NCBI GenBank assembly: GCA_964444795.1
Contig: CAYUIQ010000175.1
Span: 1-19,240, forward strand
Source of the DNA: JABMRP01 sp964444795
GTDB lineage: Bacteria > Planctomycetota > Planctomycetia > Pirellulales > Thermoguttaceae
Direction: 5' to 3'
DNA: 19,240 bases
Within the stretch, counting starts at the first letter, position 1, and every line of letters begins with the position of its first letter. Of this stretch, positions 7,725 to 15,281 are shown piece by piece. The notes below the pieces were generated by a model. The model did no database searches. It had not been told where the DNA came from and saw nothing but the letters and a program-made list of their open reading frames with translations. The position numbers and the translations under genes were made by a program.

Positions 7725-7773
7725 GCCTCCAAGTACAAGCTACGACCGGAGGCGCACTGGCGAGACGCCAGTG
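7725..7773. repeat. Two adjacent hairpins between convergent genes; REP-like or bidirectional terminator
   Basis: GCCTCC (7725-7730) pairs with GGAGGC (7748-7753) over a 17-nt loop. Directly after it, CACTGGCG (7755-7762) and CGCCAGTG (7766-7773) form a perfect 8-bp stem with an AGA loop. There is no T-run on either side, so a classic intrinsic terminator is not supported. The strong stem at the meeting point of two convergent genes fits a REP-like palindrome or a 3'-end stabiliser. Confidence 0.55.
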
Positions 7774-7788
7774 GCACACGCGTCACGC

Positions 7789-9861
7789 CTACCATAAATC
7801 CTTCGTCCGTCGGCGAATCTCCTGGCTGGTCAGCTTGGCCTGTGCGTCGACCACCGGGGTGTCTTCCGCGAAAGCGGGGGACGTGTCGCGGGCGAAGGAT
7901 TCAACGACTTCCTCGGGCAGAAAACGCGTCAACTGGGCGTAACCGTGCCGGTCGCTGGTGCCGTGGCGATGAACGTAAAACCGCAACGGGCAACAAACGT
8001 AGAGCCAATTTTTCGCCCGGGTCAGGGCCACGTAAAAGAGACGCCGCTCTTCCTCGATTTCCTCGGGATTTCGCGTGGCCATGTCCGAGGGGATGTATCC
8101 GTCGGCGGCGTGGATCACGTAGACCGCGTCCCACTCCAGGCCCTTGGCCGAGTGGATCGTGCTGAGGATCAGGTAATCGTCGTCCAGATGCGGCGGACCG
8201 GCGAAGTCTTGCGTCGAGTTCGGTGGGTCGAGCGTGATTTCGGTCAGAAACCGCTCCCGGCTGCGGTAACGCGAGGCGATCTGTTCGAGTTGCTCCAAAT
8301 CGCGGGCGCGCGGAGCGGCGTGGTCGTACACCCGTTCGAGAATCGGCGTGTAGAACTTCCGCACCCGATGCACCTGGGCCGGGAGCTTGTCCTTGGTATT
8401 GGTCAGATCGGCCAACAAGTCGACCAGTCGACCCCAAATCGACTCCGCGGCTTGGGGCGGTTTCCAGTCGCGCCACGCCTGGAAGTCGCCGCCGGCTTTC
8501 TGGAGTTTTGTCATCAGTTGCCGGGCGCGGCCCGGGCCGATCCCCGGCAGCAGCGGCAGCAATCGCCCGCCAGCGACCATGTCGCGCGGGTTCTCGGCCA
8601 GGCGGAGAAAGGCCATCAGATCCTTAACGTGGGCCGTCTCGACGAATTTCAATCCACCGTATTTGTGGAAGGGGATATTCCGCCGCGCCAACTCCGCCTC
8701 CAGCGCCATGCTGTGGTGCGAAGTGCGGAACAACACGGCCTGGCGCCGCAGATCGATGCCCCCTTCGCAATGCGCGAGGATGTGGCGGATGAGATACTCG
8801 GCCTGATCGTCTTCGTCCTGGCAAGTGACCAGCGTGGGCCGTTGGCCTTCGTTTCGCTCCGACCAGAGATTCTTGGTAAATCGTTCCTTCGCCAATCCGA
8901 TCACGCCGTTGGTGGCCGAGAGGATGGGCTGCGTGCTGCGGTAATTCTGCTGGAGCGTGACGATCGCCGTGCCCGGGTATTGCTGGGGAAAGTCGAGGAT
9001 ATTGCGTACCGTGGCGGCGCGGAAGGAGTAGATCGACTGTGCGTCGTCGCCCACCACGGTGAGCCCCTGGCCGTCGGGGCATAACGCCGCGAGGATGCCG
9101 GCCTGCAGCGTGTTGGTGTCCTGGTATTCGTCGACCAGCACGCAATCGAACTGCTCGCGGATCGACTTGCCCGCCTGAGGGTCGGCCATCAGGGCATGCC
9201 AAAAAAGCAGTAGATCGTCGTAGTCCAGCACACCGGACGTTTCCTTGCGGTCGACGTAGCCGTCAAAGAGCTGCTTCAATTCCTCGCCCCAGTCCTCGCA
9301 CCAGGGAAACCCGTCGGCCAGCACCCGCGGGAGTTTCTTCTGCGAGTTGACACACCGGCTGTAGATATCGGTACATGTTCCTTTCTTGGGAAACCGCTTG
9401 TCGGTCTTGGCCAACTTGAGTTCGGCGCGGACGACGTTGAGCAGATCCTCCGAATCGCTCCGGTCGTGGATACTGAACTGCGGAGGCAGCCCGATCGCTT
9501 GCCCCCAGCGACGCAACAGCCGCGTGGCCATGGCATGAAACGTACCGCCCCACACCCGAGTACTGCGAAGCCGGGCCGCAGCGCCGGGATCGGTGCCGGG
9601 CGTTTGCTCGAGTTTGCGAAAGACGCCGTCGACCCGGCGCAACATCTCGGCGGCCGCGCGGCGAGTGAAGGTCAGCAGCAGGATGCGCGCGGGATCGACG
9701 CCGTTGGCGATCAGCCAGGCCACGCGGTGGACCAGGGTGGCCGTCTTGCCGGTCCCGGCGCCGGCCACGATCAACAGCGGCCCCTGACCATGACAGGCCG
9801 CCTCGCGCTGCCGCGGATTCAGCCCATCGAGCAAGCGATCGATCGCTGACGTGTCGTCCAT
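7789..9861 (-). CDS. UvrD/PcrA/Rep-type superfamily 1A DNA helicase
   Basis: This is an ATP-driven 3'-5' DNA helicase of the UvrD/Rep class, acting in repair, replication restart or removal of recombinase. The 690-residue product carries the full motif set: Q-motif LNPRQREA (14-21), Walker A GAGTGKT (34-40), Ia TFTRRAAAEM (64-73), Walker B DEYQDTN (244-250), III GDDAQSIYSFRAA (271-283), IV QNYRS (305-309), V TIHSAKGLEWD (568-578) and VI LFYVALTRAK (608-617). A PGIGPGRARQL stretch at 439-449 looks like a helix-hairpin-helix DNA contact. It is slightly shorter than E. coli UvrD (720) and lacks its C-terminal Tudor-like region. The start ATG at 9861 gives a normal N-terminus. It is convergent with the GH32 gene. 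I cannot tell UvrD, PcrA and Rep apart from sequence alone. Confidence 0.95.
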   Translation of the reverse strand: MDDTSAIDRLLDGLNPRQREAACHGQGPLLIVAGAGTGKTATLVHRVAWLIANGVDPARILLLTFTRRAAAEMLRRVDGVFRKLEQTPGTDPGAAARLRSTRVWGGTFHAMATRLLRRWGQAIGLPPQFSIHDRSDSEDLLNVVRAELKLAKTDKRFPKKGTCTDIYSRCVNSQKKLPRVLADGFPWCEDWGEELKQLFDGYVDRKETSGVLDYDDLLLFWHALMADPQAGKSIREQFDCVLVDEYQDTNTLQAGILAALCPDGQGLTVVGDDAQSIYSFRAATVRNILDFPQQYPGTAIVTLQQNYRSTQPILSATNGVIGLAKERFTKNLWSERNEGQRPTLVTCQDEDDQAEYLIRHILAHCEGGIDLRRQAVLFRTSHHSMALEAELARRNIPFHKYGGLKFVETAHVKDLMAFLRLAENPRDMVAGGRLLPLLPGIGPGRARQLMTKLQKAGGDFQAWRDWKPPQAAESIWGRLVDLLADLTNTKDKLPAQVHRVRKFYTPILERVYDHAAPRARDLEQLEQIASRYRSRERFLTEITLDPPNSTQDFAGPPHLDDDYLILSTIHSAKGLEWDAVYVIHAADGYIPSDMATRNPEEIEEERRLFYVALTRAKNWLYVCCPLRFYVHRHGTSDRHGYAQLTRFLPEEVVESFARDTSPAFAEDTPVVDAQAKLTSQEIRRRTKDLW

Positions 9862-10600
9862 GATTGATTTTACCTGTCAAAGCTGGTGTGATTATTGACC
9901 CCCACCCAGGTGTGGTTCGTTGCGGGGGACTCGTTACGGTGAAACGGTCTGGCCCAGCCGCAGTGACTGTGGGTTCCCCGCTCTGAAAACCTACGAAACA
10001 TGTGACTCGGCGAAGCAGGCCGGCATCCATTACCTCCGCACTGGGTGGCAAAACATTCAGAAACTCTGCCTCGCAGGCCGGCCATCCCGCCAAACGAGGG
10101 GGTCGCCATAGAGCCTTTTGACAAAAGAGTTTACGACCACACGGGCAGCCCATCGCGACATGACCACTTATTCTGGCGAGCCCCTGGATTCATGAAACAC
10201 ATATTGTCATGTCAGACAGACCTTCTTGATCCCACGAATGCCCAACAATCGTTCCCGCAGCATAGGGCATGTCGACGCGTCTGAAAACGGCTGCCATGCA
10301 TCTTGCGCGGCGCGCCGGTTTGGGCCGATTTTCGCGGCGGTAACACTATTATTGGTGGTGCCGGCGGCCCCTGCAAGTCGATGGACATTTTCATCCCACG
10401 CACGGGATCCAGCGAATGTGATTGCCTTGGCCGCTTCGGTGTGACATAATATGGCCCTGATTGAGTATCCCACCAACTTTCCCTCCCCTAACCCGCTGCA
10501 GCCTGCCGTGAGCATCACCAACCGGGAACCGCGACAGACCGCCTCGGGCGCCGCCGACTCTCTGCACGGTCGAGAGAAGGCCGCCTCAAAAGACAGACGC
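9862..10600. other. Long intergenic region without a convincing gene
   Basis: This stretch separates the helicase start from the chorismatase-like gene. Short open frames exist on both strands, but none has a recognisable domain, a ribosome binding site with good spacing, or a conserved-looking N-terminus. TTGACA occurs at 10118-10123 inside the small palindrome TTTTGACAAAA (10116-10126), with no matching -10 box. The promoter of one or both flanking genes must lie here. If the downstream gene uses the earlier ATG at 10451, the gap shrinks to 589 nt. I see no RNA gene or clear remnant. Confidence 0.5.
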
Positions 10601-11830
10601 ATGATCAGAAAAGAATCGAGCGAAGGAATCGGCTATTCGGTCGTCGAGCTCAACGACGTACGGCACGTCATGGCGGCAGCCGTTCCGCGCAGCGCCGGCA
10701 GCTTCGACGAGCAAGCGCACGACGCGCTGAAAACGATCGAGGCGGTGGCCCAGGAAGAAGGGACCCAAGGGTCGATCGTCAAGCAGGCGGTGTTCATGAA
10801 GGATATCGGCCAAATCGACGCCTGCCGGAAGATCATGAAGGACTTCTACGGCAAGGAGCTTCCGGCCACGGCCTACATCGCACAAGCGCCGTGCGAGGGG
10901 AAGGAGATTGCCATCGAGGCGATGGGCGTGGGGCGCGGTAAAGGCGACGTACAGATCCTGCGCTGTAGCGAAAAGGTCGTCGTTACCCGGCACAACGACA
11001 TCTCTTTCGTTCATTGCGCTCCCGTCTTTCCGGAAACTTCGGCCACGGGCGTCTACGATCGCTCGCTCAACGCCTTCCACTGCATGGCCAACGCCCTGAA
11101 GCGTCACGGATACCACTTCAATCAAATAATCCGCACTTGGCTTTACCTGGGCGATATTGTCGGGCCCGAGCGCGACACGCAGCGCTACATCGAATTGAAT
11201 CGAGCCAGAAGCGACCTCTACCAGAACTACCGATTTGCCGAGGGACGCACGCCGCCGGAAGTCAACGGAACGGTGTATCCGGCCAGCACGGGCATCGGCA
11301 GCGACGGGCGCGGCATCCTGATGAGTTGCATTGCCCTGGAAACCAGCCGCGAGGACGTGAAGCTCGTGCCGCTGGAGAATCCGGTCCAGACGTCGGCTTT
11401 CGACTACGGGAAAGAGTACGGGCGGAAGAGCCCGAAGTTCGCCCGCGCCATGGCCGTTACCAACGGGCAATGTGCCACGATCTTCGTCTCGGGCACGGCC
11501 AGCATCACGGGATCGGAAACCCAATTCGTCGAGGACATCGAAGGGCAGACGGGACAAACGCTGGACAATATCGCGGCCCTGATCGGCGAGGACAACTTCC
11601 GACGCCACGGAACGCCCGGCATTGGAGCCACGCTCGACGATCTGGCACTGGTACGCGTCTACATCAAGCGGCAGGAAGACTTCGAGAAGACCCGCGCCGT
11701 CTGCCAGCAGCGGCTTGGCGAGCTGCCGATCATCTACGCCGTGGGCGACGTCTGCCGACCGGACCTGCTGGTGGAGATCGAGGGAATGGCCTTCTCGCAA
11801 TGTGCCCAAGACACCAACGGCCAGAAATAG
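10601..11830 (+). CDS. Chorismatase-like (FkbO/Hyg5/XanB2-type) protein with RidA/YjgF-like domains
   Basis: The 409-residue product (from the ATG at 10601) resembles chorismatases, which hydrolyse chorismate to hydroxybenzoate or dihydroxycyclohexadiene acids. A RidA/YjgF-like N-terminal domain (about 18-110) ends with EIAIEAMGV. The middle part has IIRTWLYLGDI (177-187), RYIELNRARSDLY (195-207), PASTGIG (227-233) and NPVQTSAFDYGKEYGRKSP (260-278). The C-terminal YjgF-like part has FVSGTASITG (295-304) and the usual VEIEG near 391-395. This order of motifs is that of the FkbO/XanB2 family; the reaction here is inferred. An in-frame ATG at 10451 would add 50 residues without any motif. Neither start has a good ribosome site, so the start is uncertain. 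The acyltransferase follows after 19 nt. Confidence 0.75.
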   Translation: MIRKESSEGIGYSVVELNDVRHVMAAAVPRSAGSFDEQAHDALKTIEAVAQEEGTQGSIVKQAVFMKDIGQIDACRKIMKDFYGKELPATAYIAQAPCEGKEIAIEAMGVGRGKGDVQILRCSEKVVVTRHNDISFVHCAPVFPETSATGVYDRSLNAFHCMANALKRHGYHFNQIIRTWLYLGDIVGPERDTQRYIELNRARSDLYQNYRFAEGRTPPEVNGTVYPASTGIGSDGRGILMSCIALETSREDVKLVPLENPVQTSAFDYGKEYGRKSPKFARAMAVTNGQCATIFVSGTASITGSETQFVEDIEGQTGQTLDNIAALIGEDNFRRHGTPGIGATLDDLALVRVYIKRQEDFEKTRAVCQQRLGELPIIYAVGDVCRPDLLVEIEGMAFSQCAQDTNGQK

Positions 11831-11849
11831 GGGGCCGGGGAACGCGGCG

Positions 11850-12854
11850 ATGGATCGACGGATTCCCTGGGTCGACGTCTGCCGAGGACTCGGAATCCTC
11901 TTCGTCGTCGCCGGGCATACGGACAATCGGCTGAAGCCGCTGATCTACTGGTTTCACATGCCGCTGTTTTTCTTCCTCAGCGGGTTTCTTTTCTCCGGTC
12001 GTCAACCGGTTGTGGCGTTTGCGCGGCGCAAAGCCGGGCAACTTCTCGTGCCGTATGTTGTGTTGGTCTTCGCGTTGACGGCTTTCCAGGTGATCGGCGT
12101 CCTGGCGACGGAACCGCCGGGTGAGCGGATGGCAACGATCGGCCGGATGTTCGGCCACGCGCTGTTTGGCGGGCAAATGCTCGACGGAATCTTCGTCGTC
12201 TACTGGTTCTTCACTTGTCTCTTCCTGACCCAAATGCTCTTTAACGGGCTCTGCCACCATGTGCCACCACGGACATGGTGGTGGGTGGGCGTTCTGGGAG
12301 TGTGCTACCTGGCCGCATGGGCCGACGGGCGCTGGGCGGCCGACGTGCCGTTTCCCTGGGCCGCCGACGTGGCGCTGATGGCGGTCGTTTTCTACGCTCT
12401 GGGATACGCGTTTCGACGGCAAGGCGACCGGTCGACGATGCCGGTGGGAGTCGTGGCGGCTTGCTCGCTTGTCGCGGTGGCGGCCGTCTTTTGCCGGAGT
12501 CGACAGTGGCTCGCTTTCGATTACGACATGATCGCCAAGGCCTACGGTCCGCCGGGGGTGAATCTCTTGGTGCCGGTGGCGTTGATTCTCTTGGCGATAC
12601 AGGCGTCGATGTGGCTTTCGCGCATGAGGGCCATTCGGTACGTGCTGGCCGAAATGGGCCGGGCGTCGATGGTCATCATGGCCCTGCATCTATTGGCGAT
12701 GCGGCTGGTGTTGGATCGGCTGGACATCGACGGTTTCCCCCCGTGGTTGACGGTTCCCGGCGTGATTGTGCCGTACCTCATCTTCCGCTGGCTCCAGCGC
12801 TTTCCCGCCTTGCGCCCGTACGGATTTGGTCGGCCCCCGAGTAACTCCGCTTAG
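11850..12854 (+). CDS. Membrane acyltransferase, acyltransferase 3 family
   Basis: The 334-residue protein belongs to the integral-membrane acyltransferase 3 group (OafA, fucose 4-O-acetylase-like, YcfT-like), which move acyl groups from the cytoplasm onto sugars or other acceptors. The N-terminal signature is clear: RIPWVDVCRGLGILFVVAGH (4-23), with Asp9, Arg12 and the essential His23, then WFHMPLFFFLSGFLF. About ten hydrophobic segments follow through to near residue 310. The ATG at 11850 starts right at the motif and lies 19 nt after the chorismatase-like gene, so the two are probably one transcript. The acceptor is unknown; an acylated aromatic or a surface glycan are both possible. Only the family assignment is firm. 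Confidence 0.85.
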   Translation: MDRRIPWVDVCRGLGILFVVAGHTDNRLKPLIYWFHMPLFFFLSGFLFSGRQPVVAFARRKAGQLLVPYVVLVFALTAFQVIGVLATEPPGERMATIGRMFGHALFGGQMLDGIFVVYWFFTCLFLTQMLFNGLCHHVPPRTWWWVGVLGVCYLAAWADGRWAADVPFPWAADVALMAVVFYALGYAFRRQGDRSTMPVGVVAACSLVAVAAVFCRSRQWLAFDYDMIAKAYGPPGVNLLVPVALILLAIQASMWLSRMRAIRYVLAEMGRASMVIMALHLLAMRLVLDRLDIDGFPPWLTVPGVIVPYLIFRWLQRFPALRPYGFGRPPSNSA

Positions 12855-12940
12855 TGCTTGTGTCATCCCGGGCGGTACGATATCCTGTCGGTTGCGAATC
12901 CGCCAAGTCGAGAACGGCTCAATTCGATAGGAGAACCCGC

Positions 12941-14266
12941 ATGAAAGACCGTCAGCAACTCCGCCGCCGCGATTTTCTCGCCACCTCGGCCGCCGCGGCA
13001 TCGATCCCCTACTTCATTCCCGAGGGTGTGCTGGCCCAGGATGAGAAGCCGGGGGCCAACGATCGGCTGGTGGTGGGACACATCGGCATCGGCGGCATGG
13101 GCAACGGCCACCTCGGCCGGATGGTCAAGTTTCAGGAGCTGGGCATGACCAGCGTGGCGGCCGTTTGCGACGTCGACGAAGGACGGCTAGCCAACGCGGC
13201 CAAACGGGCCGTCGGTGCCACGCCCTATCGCGACTATCGCTACATCTGCCAGCGAAAGGACATCGACGCAGTGGTCATCGCCACGCCCGACCACTGGCAC
13301 GCCGTGCAGACGGTCCACGCCTGCGAGTCGGGCAAGCACGTATACGTCGAGAAGCCGGCCTCGGTCACTGTCGAGGAAGGCCAGGCGATGGTCGCCGCCG
13401 CAAGGAAGAACAACCGCAAGGTGCAGGTTGGCGCCCAAGGGCGTACCGGCTCCGGCGCCTACCACACGTGCCGGGCCATTCGCAACGGCATCATCGGCAG
13501 AGTGAGCAAGGTGACCTGCTGGCACTATGCCAACCCGGTCGACAACAACCCGGTGTCCGACGGCGATCCCCCGCCGCAATTGGACTGGGATCTATGGCTT
13601 GGCCCGCTGCCCTGGCGGCCTTACAACCCGCGGTATCTGCACGGTGTGTTTCGTTGGCTGCTGGAGTCGGGCGGCGGGCAGATCCGCGATCGGGGTGCTC
13701 ATCAATTCAGCACGATCGTGTGGTGCATGAACGCCGACCATCAGGTTTCCTACACCGTCGAAGCGACCGGCACGGCGCCGACGGGGGGGCTTTGGGATTG
13801 TCCGATCGACATGAACGTGGTTTACACCTTCAAGGATCCCGACTGGACGCTCACTTGGGGGCAGCCCGGCAACAAGGTGGGAAAGAGCGAGTTCGGCAAC
13901 GTCTTCTGGGGCGAGAACGGCGACCATCTGGTTCTCGAATGGGAAGGCGCCTACCGTCCGGCCGAGCCCCGGGCAATCGAGTTCAAACTGCCACCCGGCG
14001 GTGAGGACCCCTACCGGATCGACGCCTACCCCGACTTCAACATGAACCACGCCGCCGACTGGTTCAAAGCGATTCGCGAGCCCGATTATCTACCGGCCGT
14101 GGACATTGAGATCGGTCATCGCATTGCGACGCTGTGCAACCTGGGCAATATCTCCTATCGCCTGGGCCGCAAGCTGCAATGGGACGGCGTGAAGCAGCAC
14201 GTGGTCGGCGACGATCAAGCGAACCGATTGCTGGGCGTGCCGCAGCGGCATCCGTATCATTTGTAG
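12941..14266 (+). CDS. Tat-exported Gfo/Idh/MocA family oxidoreductase
   Basis: This NAD(P)-dependent sugar or cyclitol dehydrogenase family is greatly expanded in planctomycetes. The 441-residue product has a twin-arginine signal: Arg9-Arg10-Asp-Phe-Leu followed by a hydrophobic stretch to ALA-like residues near 32, so it is expected to be exported folded with its cofactor. The Rossmann motif GIGGMGNGH is at 49-57, CDVDEGRL follows, and the catalytic EKP is at 137-139 (YVEKPASVTVEEG). The C-terminal sheet domain includes RDRGAHQFS and FNMNHAADWFKAIR. The ATG at 12941 is set by AGGAG at 12929-12933, 7 nt upstream; an upstream in-frame start (12854) would place the Tat motif too far inside. 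Substrate unknown. It ends 27 nt before the HspQ-like gene. Confidence 0.93.
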   Translation: MKDRQQLRRRDFLATSAAAASIPYFIPEGVLAQDEKPGANDRLVVGHIGIGGMGNGHLGRMVKFQELGMTSVAAVCDVDEGRLANAAKRAVGATPYRDYRYICQRKDIDAVVIATPDHWHAVQTVHACESGKHVYVEKPASVTVEEGQAMVAAARKNNRKVQVGAQGRTGSGAYHTCRAIRNGIIGRVSKVTCWHYANPVDNNPVSDGDPPPQLDWDLWLGPLPWRPYNPRYLHGVFRWLLESGGGQIRDRGAHQFSTIVWCMNADHQVSYTVEATGTAPTGGLWDCPIDMNVVYTFKDPDWTLTWGQPGNKVGKSEFGNVFWGENGDHLVLEWEGAYRPAEPRAIEFKLPPGGEDPYRIDAYPDFNMNHAADWFKAIREPDYLPAVDIEIGHRIATLCNLGNISYRLGRKLQWDGVKQHVVGDDQANRLLGVPQRHPYHL

Positions 14267-14293
14267 TCGTTATTTCCCAGGGGACGGTCCGCC

Positions 14294-14623
14294 ATGATTG
14301 CGCCGATTCATCCACCGGCCCGCTTTCGGCCCGGTCAACTCGTGCAGCATAAACGATACGGATACCGGGGCGTGGTGGTGGCCGTGGATGCGATCTGCAA
14401 GGCGCCGCGGGAGTGGTACGAATCGAATCCCACGCAGCCGGACCGCAGCCAGCCGTGGTATCACGTGCTGGTCGACGGGGCCTCCAACACGACCTATGCG
14501 GCCCAGACTAGTTTGGAGGAAGACACCGCCGGCACCCCGGTAGCACATCCGCTTCTGGAGGCCTTCTTTTCGGCGTTTGACGGCGAAGAGTACGTGCGCA
14601 ACGATCGACCGTGGCCGCAGTGA
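14294..14623 (+). CDS. HspQ/YccV-like domain protein
   Basis: The 109-residue product matches the YccV-like (HspQ) domain. Visible features are FRPGQLVQHKRYGYRGVVVAVD (about 11-32), the central WYESNP and QPWYHVLVDG, a YAAQTSLEED segment and the terminal HPLLEAFFSAFDGEEYVR. HspQ binds hemimethylated DNA in E. coli and has been described as a specificity-enhancing factor for Lon protease in Yersinia; the domain also occurs in eukaryotic F-box proteins. A purine-rich AGGGGA lies about 10 nt before the ATG. It follows the oxidoreductase by 27 nt and precedes a Clp N-domain protein by 153 nt. Family assignment is good; the function here is inferred. Confidence 0.85.
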   Translation: MIAPIHPPARFRPGQLVQHKRYGYRGVVVAVDAICKAPREWYESNPTQPDRSQPWYHVLVDGASNTTYAAQTSLEEDTAGTPVAHPLLEAFFSAFDGEEYVRNDRPWPQ

Positions 14624-14776
14624 AGCGGGAATTTCGCTGGAGCGATGAGCCGTGGAGCGGGATGAGCAGAATGCAGCCGCAGATGGATTCGCAAGAACTC
14701 AGATGCACCCGTACTCCCCGGCGGCGGAATCCAGATGCAATTCTAACGCATCAACCTCAAACGCGAGGCGCATGTC

Positions 14777-15274
14777 ATGTACGATCGTCAATCGCTTGGT
14801 GCGCGTGGTTTTACGCAAGACGCGGTCAAGGTCGTTGAAGACGCCGGGTCGAGGGCGCACGCGCGCGGCCTTCTCCTTGTTCGCAGCCCTCCGGTAGACG
14901 CTCTTGTTCTTTGGTCCCTGCTGCGTTGGGAGAGGAAACTCGGCAAGGTGGCTCTCGAACAGTTGCACGTCGACGTGCAGCGACTCGAAAACGAGCTTGA
15001 TGACGAATTGAGAAAGTGTTCAAGTATGGAATCAGAGGTGATCGCGTGCATGCCGGATGTCGAATGGGAAACGCTGATGGAACCGTTTCTCGTCCGTGCG
15101 GAAGATGAGGCCGGAAAGCTGGGCCACGATTGGGTGGGCACCGAGCACTTACTTCTCGCCGCCGTGTCGAGAAAGGACTCGATGGCGACCGACTTGGTCG
15201 TTCGTCACCAAATTGGCCACGAGGCAATCCGACATGCCGTCATCGAGTTGCTGAGCAATACGAACAAGAAGTAA
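14777..15274 (+). CDS. Free-standing Clp N-terminal (Clp R) domain protein
   Basis: The 165-residue product consists of two Clp_N-type repeats and no AAA+ ATPase. The second repeat (about 96-160) is clear: PFLVRAEDEAGKLGHDWVGTEHLLLAAV then ELL, as in ClpA/ClpC N-domains. The first (about 11-80: FTQDAVKVVEDAGSRAHARG, then LEQLHVDVQRLENEL) is more diverged, with the usual HLLLALL replaced by DALVLWSLL. Such proteins resemble plant ClpT and may modulate a Clp unfoldase or bind its adaptors; that role is inference. GAGG at 14765-14768 is 8 nt before the ATG. The gene ends 7 nt from the convergent DUF4139 gene. A partial loss of an ancestral ClpC is possible, but no ATPase remains nearby. Confidence 0.85.
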   Translation: MYDRQSLGARGFTQDAVKVVEDAGSRAHARGLLLVRSPPVDALVLWSLLRWERKLGKVALEQLHVDVQRLENELDDELRKCSSMESEVIACMPDVEWETLMEPFLVRAEDEAGKLGHDWVGTEHLLLAAVSRKDSMATDLVVRHQIGHEAIRHAVIELLSNTNKK

Positions 15275-15281
15275 ACACGCA

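Noticed and set aside
7945..9084. Open frame of about 379 codons antisense to the helicase
   Set aside because: The helicase has all SF1A motifs in order across the same bases; the antisense frame has none.
9862..9905. TTGACA and TAAAAT just upstream of the helicase start
   Set aside because: They overlap in the wrong spacing (-35 and -10 elements nearly adjacent) and so do not form a promoter pair.
10226..10444. Plus-strand frame of 72 codons with a hydrophobic stretch (FAAVTLLLVVPAAPA)
   Set aside because: It would need a TTG start without a ribosome site, and the hydrophobic part is too far inside to be a signal peptide.
10207..10602. Minus-strand open frame of 131 codons in the long intergenic region
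   Set aside because: No domain, mixed composition, no ribosome site, and it overlaps the likely promoter and start of the downstream gene.
10586..11926. Open frame of about 446 codons antisense to the chorismatase-like gene
   Set aside because: The plus-strand frame has clear family motifs; the antisense product is an unstructured Arg/Asp/Leu-rich sequence typical of shadow frames in GC-rich DNA.
14624..14776. Gap between the HspQ-like and Clp N-domain genes, checked for a small gene or terminator
   Set aside because: Only short frames in the shadow of the neighbours, and no stable hairpin followed by a T-run.
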